Source: Gigaspora rosea (Eukaryota; Glomeromycota; Glomeromycetes; Diversisporales; Gigasporaceae). From it: 64,000 bases of DNA. The DNA is taken from assembly GCA_003550325.1 (NCBI GenBank), contig QKWP01000509.1:192014-256013 (forward strand), read 5' to 3'. The number at the start of each line of letters is the position of its first letter. Within the stretch, counting starts at the first letter, position 1. Below the pieces are notes generated by a model, which searched no databases, had not been told where the DNA came from, and worked only from the letters and a program-made list of their open reading frames with translations. Below are positions 59,634 to 64,000 of this stretch, in pieces. The position numbers and the translations under genes were made by a program.

Positions 59634-59912
59634 TATAGATTTTTTTTGCATTAAAATTTCCTTCCAAAATGAACAATCTTTTTGCAATATATAGACTACG
59701 TATTTTAATTTTCGTATGCCTGCTCCAATTTGTGTTACGAAACCATATCGTACTACTTTACTCAAAGTGGATAGTGGGACTAAGTTGAGTGATCCGGGAC
59801 AAGGCAAAAAACTCGGGACAATAATATATACATACTTACGTACGTACTAATATGCATATTTGTTTGTCATACGTTACAGAATCAAAATGGATTAAATATA
59901 CGTACGTACGAT

Positions 59913-60025
59913 TAGTGATTGTAACCGGGTAGAACTTGCAATTGTGTGAAAATAGTAATTTATCCGGATAACCGGGTAATTTAATAGTAACCGGGTAGAT
60001 GTTTTCCCAACGGGTACAATCTCTA
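59913..60025. mobile_element. 113-bp hAT-like MITE at the 5' end of MACPF-like gene B
   Basis: Left end TAGTGATTGTAACCGGG, right end the inverse of TAGAGATTGTACCCG, with the exact 8-bp duplication CGTACGAT at 59905-59912 and 60026-60033. It has TAACCGGGTA repeats like the element at 38769-39412. It contains an ATG (59999) that is in frame with gene B. Confidence 0.88.
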
Positions 60026-60067
60026 CGTACGATCTTATTTGATCTTATTCTACTAGGAACAATAACT

Positions 60068-62609
60068 ATGCGGGAGGAAGAAAAGTCTATCGTTAAATTA
60101 TTAAATTTAGACTGCGGTCTTTTTTACACAAATAGATGCTTTACACCATCCAATCCAATCTTTGATGATGGAGAGCTGAAGCTGGAAAAATATTCTGATG
60201 ATTTATTAGTTTATAGGCCAAATAAAAATGACGAAAACTCACTCGATGCATGGGGCATCTTCGAACAAACATTTTCTACATTAAATATTCAATCTTCAAA
60301 ACTTCAAAGGAAGACATTTAATCTCTCGGAAAATGATATTGGATTATTGATTCCAATTTTAATGATTGAATATTGCGGAAAGCCTAATGACATTTTTCAA
60401 TCAATCATAAATTTGGAGTCGCAATCAAACGAACCCGATTTTTTATGGATTGGTGAATTTTTTGCGAAAAAAGTTTTAGTTGGGGGAGCCTTAGTATTAA
60501 AAGATGTTTTTCGATACTCACATAATTCTTTGGAACAATTAAAGTCATTAATTATTAAGTCAGTCAATAAATTTCGATATGTTAACAAAAAAAATTTATC
60601 CAAAGAAATAATAGATTCGAAGCAGCTATACATTCATATTGAAGATTTGGACGGAAATTTATTAAAAAATACAGAAATGTTGGTAAGAAACTATTGAAAT
60701 CTAACAGCTAAATTAGACTTATTTTATACGCTTTTAAAACATTTATCATTTAGGACACATATATTCAGCAATTGTATGAATTTAAGAAGGCTACTGTGAT
60801 TACTTATGAAGAGGTGATTCCTACTTATATCGTTCTGGATGCTGAAAACCAACAAAAAAGGTTTAATAAACGTCTCGTGCCAGGAATTTCTACCTACCAT
60901 GAAGAATGTAATATGAATGTTTGGATAGGAATCCAACAACTGATCAGAGAACGTAAATTAGTGCATGGATTGATAATTAAATCAAATGAATTTATTCCTA
61001 GTTTATATCCAGCTGTAGAGCTAAAGTTTGAACCTTCAATTAAACTTCTTAATACGGCAACTAAACTCAACATTTCCCATTTATCGACACAAAAGGAATT
61101 GTTTTATATAACTAGTCGTATTGACATTTTTAATAATAAATTCAACTTGTTGGATAAAATGCCGTTTGTCACTGTTAATAATAACTCACAAATTAATTCC
61201 CTTCATTGTGGCATCATTTATGAAAAAATAGAAATGGATATTAAAGATGTAATTAAACCTTCTCAACAATTAGAAGTTGAAGTTAAAGAAGCTTTGGAAA
61301 AAAACAATCCATATAATGAATTAGAAAGAATTTTTGCAAAATATGGGCATGTTTTTTGCATAAAGTTCTCCATAGGTGGAAGATTAACAAAGTTAAACGA
61401 GTTTCCGCTCACAGAAAGTGAAATAAAGAACGTGTCAAATAACAAATTTGAGGATTTTGAAAGCCATCAAGAAACTTTAAATGCATGGATAAACCTTCTT
61501 GATCAATTTAAAATGGATAAAAATATGTATATAATAGAAGAAAGTTTATCGCACGTGAGGAATGATTATAATACAGTAGTAGTTTCAAATGATAATATTG
61601 ATGATTGGGCAAAATCGGTTTCAAAAAATCTGGATACTTGGCAAGTTGTTAATCGTCAGCAGTTTATACCTTTGTATAAGCTTTTCAGCAATAGTCTTCA
61701 GAAAGAAATTGAATTCTTACTTAGTAATGAAAATAGAATTTTAATGACTGGCATCTCTAAACTTAAAAATAATAAAATTAGATACTATTATGAAAAATTT
61801 GACCAACCTTTGGAGAGTGATAAATATCAAGTAATTGGATCTATAGTATCAGATGGCTTAGAAGAAGTAAATTTAATAGTGAGCTTTCGAATGCTAACTG
61901 TTTCGGGATTTTCAATTATCATTGAAGAACTTGATGATAAAAGTTCAATGAAACCAATTGCGAAGTTTGTATTTTTTTAAAAAAATATTCATATAAATAT
62001 TGTCGGAGATAATGTTGAAATTGGATGCTGAAATTTGGGGTCTTTATATTAAAATATAACTCCTATTAAAATAGAGACGGGCAAAGTAATTAAAAAGGCA
62101 CATCACACAATGCGACGATTTTCTAACATACATACTTGCAACTAATAACATGCTGTCACATTATGTGATGTGATTTTTTACGTAATAAGTGCTATCTCTA
62201 TACTAAAACCCTTTAACCATAAACCCTAATCCTAACCATAATAAAAAACTGAAAAAAGAACAGCCAAAAGTTTTGAACCTTAATATTAAAAATAAGTTTA
62301 AATTTCAGCATCATCGATTTCGACATCATCTCCCAAAAATAAAATAATATAAATATATTTAAGATTTGTAATATAAACTTATCATTATTTAATTTTAGTG
62401 ACCTGAAAGTCTATTGGCAATTAATTGGAGGTCCATTATTTGTTAAATATTTTAGCAAAAATAATAGAAACATTCGAGTTATAACTGGTAACATTCCGAA
62501 TATTATCCTTACACAAGAAAAAAACAGTCAGAGGATTAATCTAGAAAAAACAAGTGAGAAATTTACATCAAATTTATTATCGCAACTTCTTTTGAGTTTT
62601 CCCCAATAA
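60068..62609 (+). CDS. MACPF-like protein, gene B
   Basis: Three exons: 60068-60682, 60754-61964 and 62399-62609, phase-consistent, giving 678 aa. The chosen ATG is the first outside the MITE; an in-frame ATG at 59999 inside the MITE would add 23 residues. The N-terminal third carries two LWIGEFFAKKV- and VWIGIQQLIRE-like segments. The MACPF-like core has FAKYGHVFCIKFSIGGR, matching the Y-G-x-x-F..GG signature of gene A, then IDDWAKSV..LDTWQVV with PLYKLF, matching gene A's W..W..PIFDLL region. The last exon (YWQLIGGPLFVKYFSK) is joined by a GT at 61965 and an AG at 62398; without this splice the protein stops three residues later at 61980. That intron contains a small MITE. It is a paralogue of gene A in divergent orientation. 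Confidence 0.72.
62072..62200. mobile_element. hAT-like MITE in the last intron of MACPF-like gene B
   Basis: The arms TAGAGACGGGCA / TAGAGATAGCAC plus an inner CACATCAC inverted repeat form a 129-bp foldback. The flanks TATTAAAA (62064-62071) and TACTAAAA (62201-62208) match at 7 of 8. The ends resemble the element at 3603-3767. Confidence 0.78.
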
Positions 62610-62649
62610 ACTTTAGGCCTAAACTCGAAGTAACTTTGGAGTCTTGGTA

Positions 62650-62991
62650 ATGTATAATAAAATCAGTTGTTACAATGATTTGATTAGAATTCTGTGTTTA
62701 TTAATTAAAATACACCCAAAATGTAGGTCAAATAAATGTATTAATTTAAATATTATTAACCATTCATTTAAAGAAATTAATAATTATTTGGAAAATGAGC
62801 TTTTAGAGCCTGCGAAAATTAATTGCAATTTGATATGGTATGTTATTTATACAACACAACAGGAAACGATCACGGATGACGAACTACATCAAATACCTTG
62901 GAAATATTTAGGTCAATATCTCAACCAAGGCATTCAAGAGTGTCATGGAATTGAAAAAGATGAACATAAGGCATTCGTCTATTATCAATAA
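62650..62991 (+). pseudogene. 5' part of the Sel1-repeat gene, ended by an in-frame stop
   Basis: 113 codons from ATG, in the same frame as the Sel1 repeats that start at 63001. The sequence runs into an incomplete first repeat (GIEKDEHKAFVYYQ) and then meets TAA at 62989-62991, exactly where the later repeats have AAA (Lys in YYQKSAD). A single A-to-T change explains the stop. The N-terminal part (NLIWYVIYTTQQETITDDE, IPWKYLGQYLN) is unrecognised but looks protein-like. It begins only about 40 bp after the stop of MACPF-like gene B. It could be a sequencing error, a real nonsense mutation, or a read-through case. Confidence 0.6.
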
Positions 62992-63000
62992 TCTGCTGAA

Positions 63001-63708
63001 ATGGGTGATGCGAGTGGAACATTTAATGTTGGATATTGTTATCAAAATGGAATTGGAGTTGAAAAAGATGAACATAAGGCATTCTTTTATTATCAAAAAT
63101 CTGCTGATATGGGTGATGCGAGTGGAACATTTAATGTTGGTTATTGTTATCGTCATGGAATTGGAGTTGAAAAGGATGAACATAAAGCATTCTTTTATTA
63201 TCAAAGATCTGCTGATATGGATGATGCGAATGGGACATTTAATGTTGGTTATTGTTATCAAAATGGAATTGGAGTTGAAAAGGATGAATATAAGACATTC
63301 TTTTATTATCAAAAATCTGCTGATATGGGTGATGCTCTTGGAACAAATAATGTTGGTGCTTGTTATCAAAATGGAATTGGAGTTGAAAAGGATGAATATA
63401 AGGCATTCATTTATTATCAAAAATCTGCTGATATGAGTGATATTTTTGGAGCATATAATGTTGGTGTTTGTTATGAAAATGGAATCGGAGTTGAAAAGGA
63501 TGAGCATAAGGCATTCATTCATTATCAAAAATCTGCTGATATGGGTGATGTTCTTGGAACAAATAAAGTTGGTGTTTGTTATCAAAATGGAATTGGAGTT
63601 GAAAAGGATGATCATAAGGCATTCATTTATTATCAAAAATCTGCTGATATGGGTGATGCGAATGGAACATTTAATGTCGCGGATTATCGTAAAATCGGAT
63701 TATCGTGA
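63001..63708 (+). CDS. Sel1-like repeat protein (main repeat block)
   Basis: Six full and one partial copy of a 36-residue Sel1-like repeat (consensus ADMGDASGTFNVGYCYQNGI followed by GVEKDEHKAFFYYQKS). DNA units of 108 bp are nearly identical. Sel1/TPR-like solenoids act as protein-interaction scaffolds, often in ER-associated degradation or signalling. In this fungal group they are commonly joined to kinase domains, but no kinase is seen here. The seventh repeat breaks at TFNV and is followed by unrelated sequence and a stop, so the 3' end looks truncated or interrupted by an insertion. The open frame upstream is separated by one stop codon. The opposite strand is also open across the repeats, which is only a shadow. 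Confidence 0.75.
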   Translation: MGDASGTFNVGYCYQNGIGVEKDEHKAFFYYQKSADMGDASGTFNVGYCYRHGIGVEKDEHKAFFYYQRSADMDDANGTFNVGYCYQNGIGVEKDEYKTFFYYQKSADMGDALGTNNVGACYQNGIGVEKDEYKAFIYYQKSADMSDIFGAYNVGVCYENGIGVEKDEHKAFIHYQKSADMGDVLGTNKVGVCYQNGIGVEKDDHKAFIYYQKSADMGDANGTFNVADYRKIGLS

Positions 63709-63951
63709 AATCCACGTGATCCGTAATCGACCCGTAACCGTGCACCGATCCAAATTCTGCCCGTAATCAACCCGTTGATTAAATCAGATCGTGTAACTTG
63801 ATCATCAAAAAAAAAAAACAATCGAATCGTTTTTTTTTCTTCAAAAGCAACAAGAAAAACATCACAACATCACCCAAGAAAAACCCACCCAAGAAAAACA
63901 ACGTACATCCAAGAAAAAACAGCACCCACCACCCACCACCCACCCAAGAAA
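63679..63951. other. Unrecognised sequence replacing the Sel1 gene's 3' end
   Basis: Immediately after the broken seventh repeat the sequence changes to CGGATTATCGTAAAATCGGA and several GTAATC(G/A)ACCCGT motifs, then an A-rich and CACCC-rich low-complexity stretch up to the gap. It may be the edge of an inserted element. No second end can be seen because of the gap. Confidence 0.4.
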
Positions 63952-64000
63952 NNNNNNNNNNNNNNNNNNNNNNNNNNNNNNNNNNNNNNNNNNNNNNNNN
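63952..64000. other. Assembly gap (run of N)
   Basis: All bases are N to the end of the window. It lies next to low-complexity CACCCACC sequence, a plausible reason for the gap. Confidence 0.98.

Larger units (their letters stand above)
59159..60067. promoter_or_regulatory. Shared intergenic region of two divergent MACPF-like genes
   Basis: About 0.9 kb between the two start codons. It contains ACGT-type microsatellites (59187-59240), a pogo-like MITE (59436-59633) and a hAT-like MITE (59913-60025) that reaches into the 5' end of gene B. The promoters of both genes must lie here; no specific binding site can be assigned. A minus-strand frame at 59547-59807 overlaps the pogo-like MITE and is not called. 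Confidence 0.5.

Noticed and set aside
62908..63636. 242-codon minus-strand frame across the Sel1 repeats
   Set aside because: Shadow of the plus-strand Sel1 repeats; the repeating DNA keeps all frames open, and the peptide is a monotonous antisense repeat.

Overview
The window looks like nuclear DNA of an arbuscular mycorrhizal fungus close to Rhizophagus (Glomeromycotina). This is inferred from the very AT-rich sequence, genes split by many short GT-AG introns (about 50-110 bp), and families that are expanded there: BTB-BACK-TLDc proteins, Sel1-repeat proteins, MACPF-like proteins, S1 proteases and RING-finger proteins of transposon origin. No bacterial or organellar features are seen. The window ends in an assembly gap (63952-64000).

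Gene-bearing left third (1-21.7 kb): a two-exon BTB-BACK-TLDc gene (443-1978, minus); a convergent pair made of a small C2H2 zinc-finger gene (4324-4911, plus) and a DDE-transposase-like gene (4914-7255, minus), enclosed by inverted repeats at 4214-4246 and 7738-7770; a complete ZNFX1-type RNA helicase gene of 26 exons (8343-17182, plus); and, convergent with it, a 13-exon mitochondrial D-2-hydroxyglutarate dehydrogenase gene (18396-21675, minus).

Middle (21.7-57 kb): essentially no intact genes. It holds a complete tRNA-derived SINE-like insertion with a 17-bp target duplication; a decayed RING-finger gene (25197-28711) cut by two hAT-like MITEs; a decayed S1 serine protease (37215-38755) cut by one MITE and ended by another; unexplained coding remnants at 50975-51744; and many small non-autonomous DNA elements. 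Many of these have exact or near-exact target duplications: 8 bp (hAT-like), TAA (Harbinger-like) or TA (mariner/pogo-like). Several families recur: TATAGATG ends (two copies), TAGGGATTGG ends (two 160-bp copies) and GGCCA ends (three copies). Minisatellites, a 431-bp tandem duplication and telomere-like repeats are also present.

Right end (57-64 kb): two divergently transcribed MACPF/perforin-like genes (57344-59158 minus; 60068-62609 plus) share a 0.9-kb intergenic region carrying a pogo-like MITE and a hAT-like MITE. The second MITE runs into the 5' end of the plus-strand gene. A Sel1-repeat gene follows, with one in-frame stop (62989-62991) where every other repeat has a lysine codon, and its 3' end breaks off just before the gap.

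Exon borders were worked out by hand from reading frame, splice dinucleotides and recognisable protein families; no searches could be run. Family names rest on motif recognition. Transposon superfamily names rest on target-duplication length and terminal bases.
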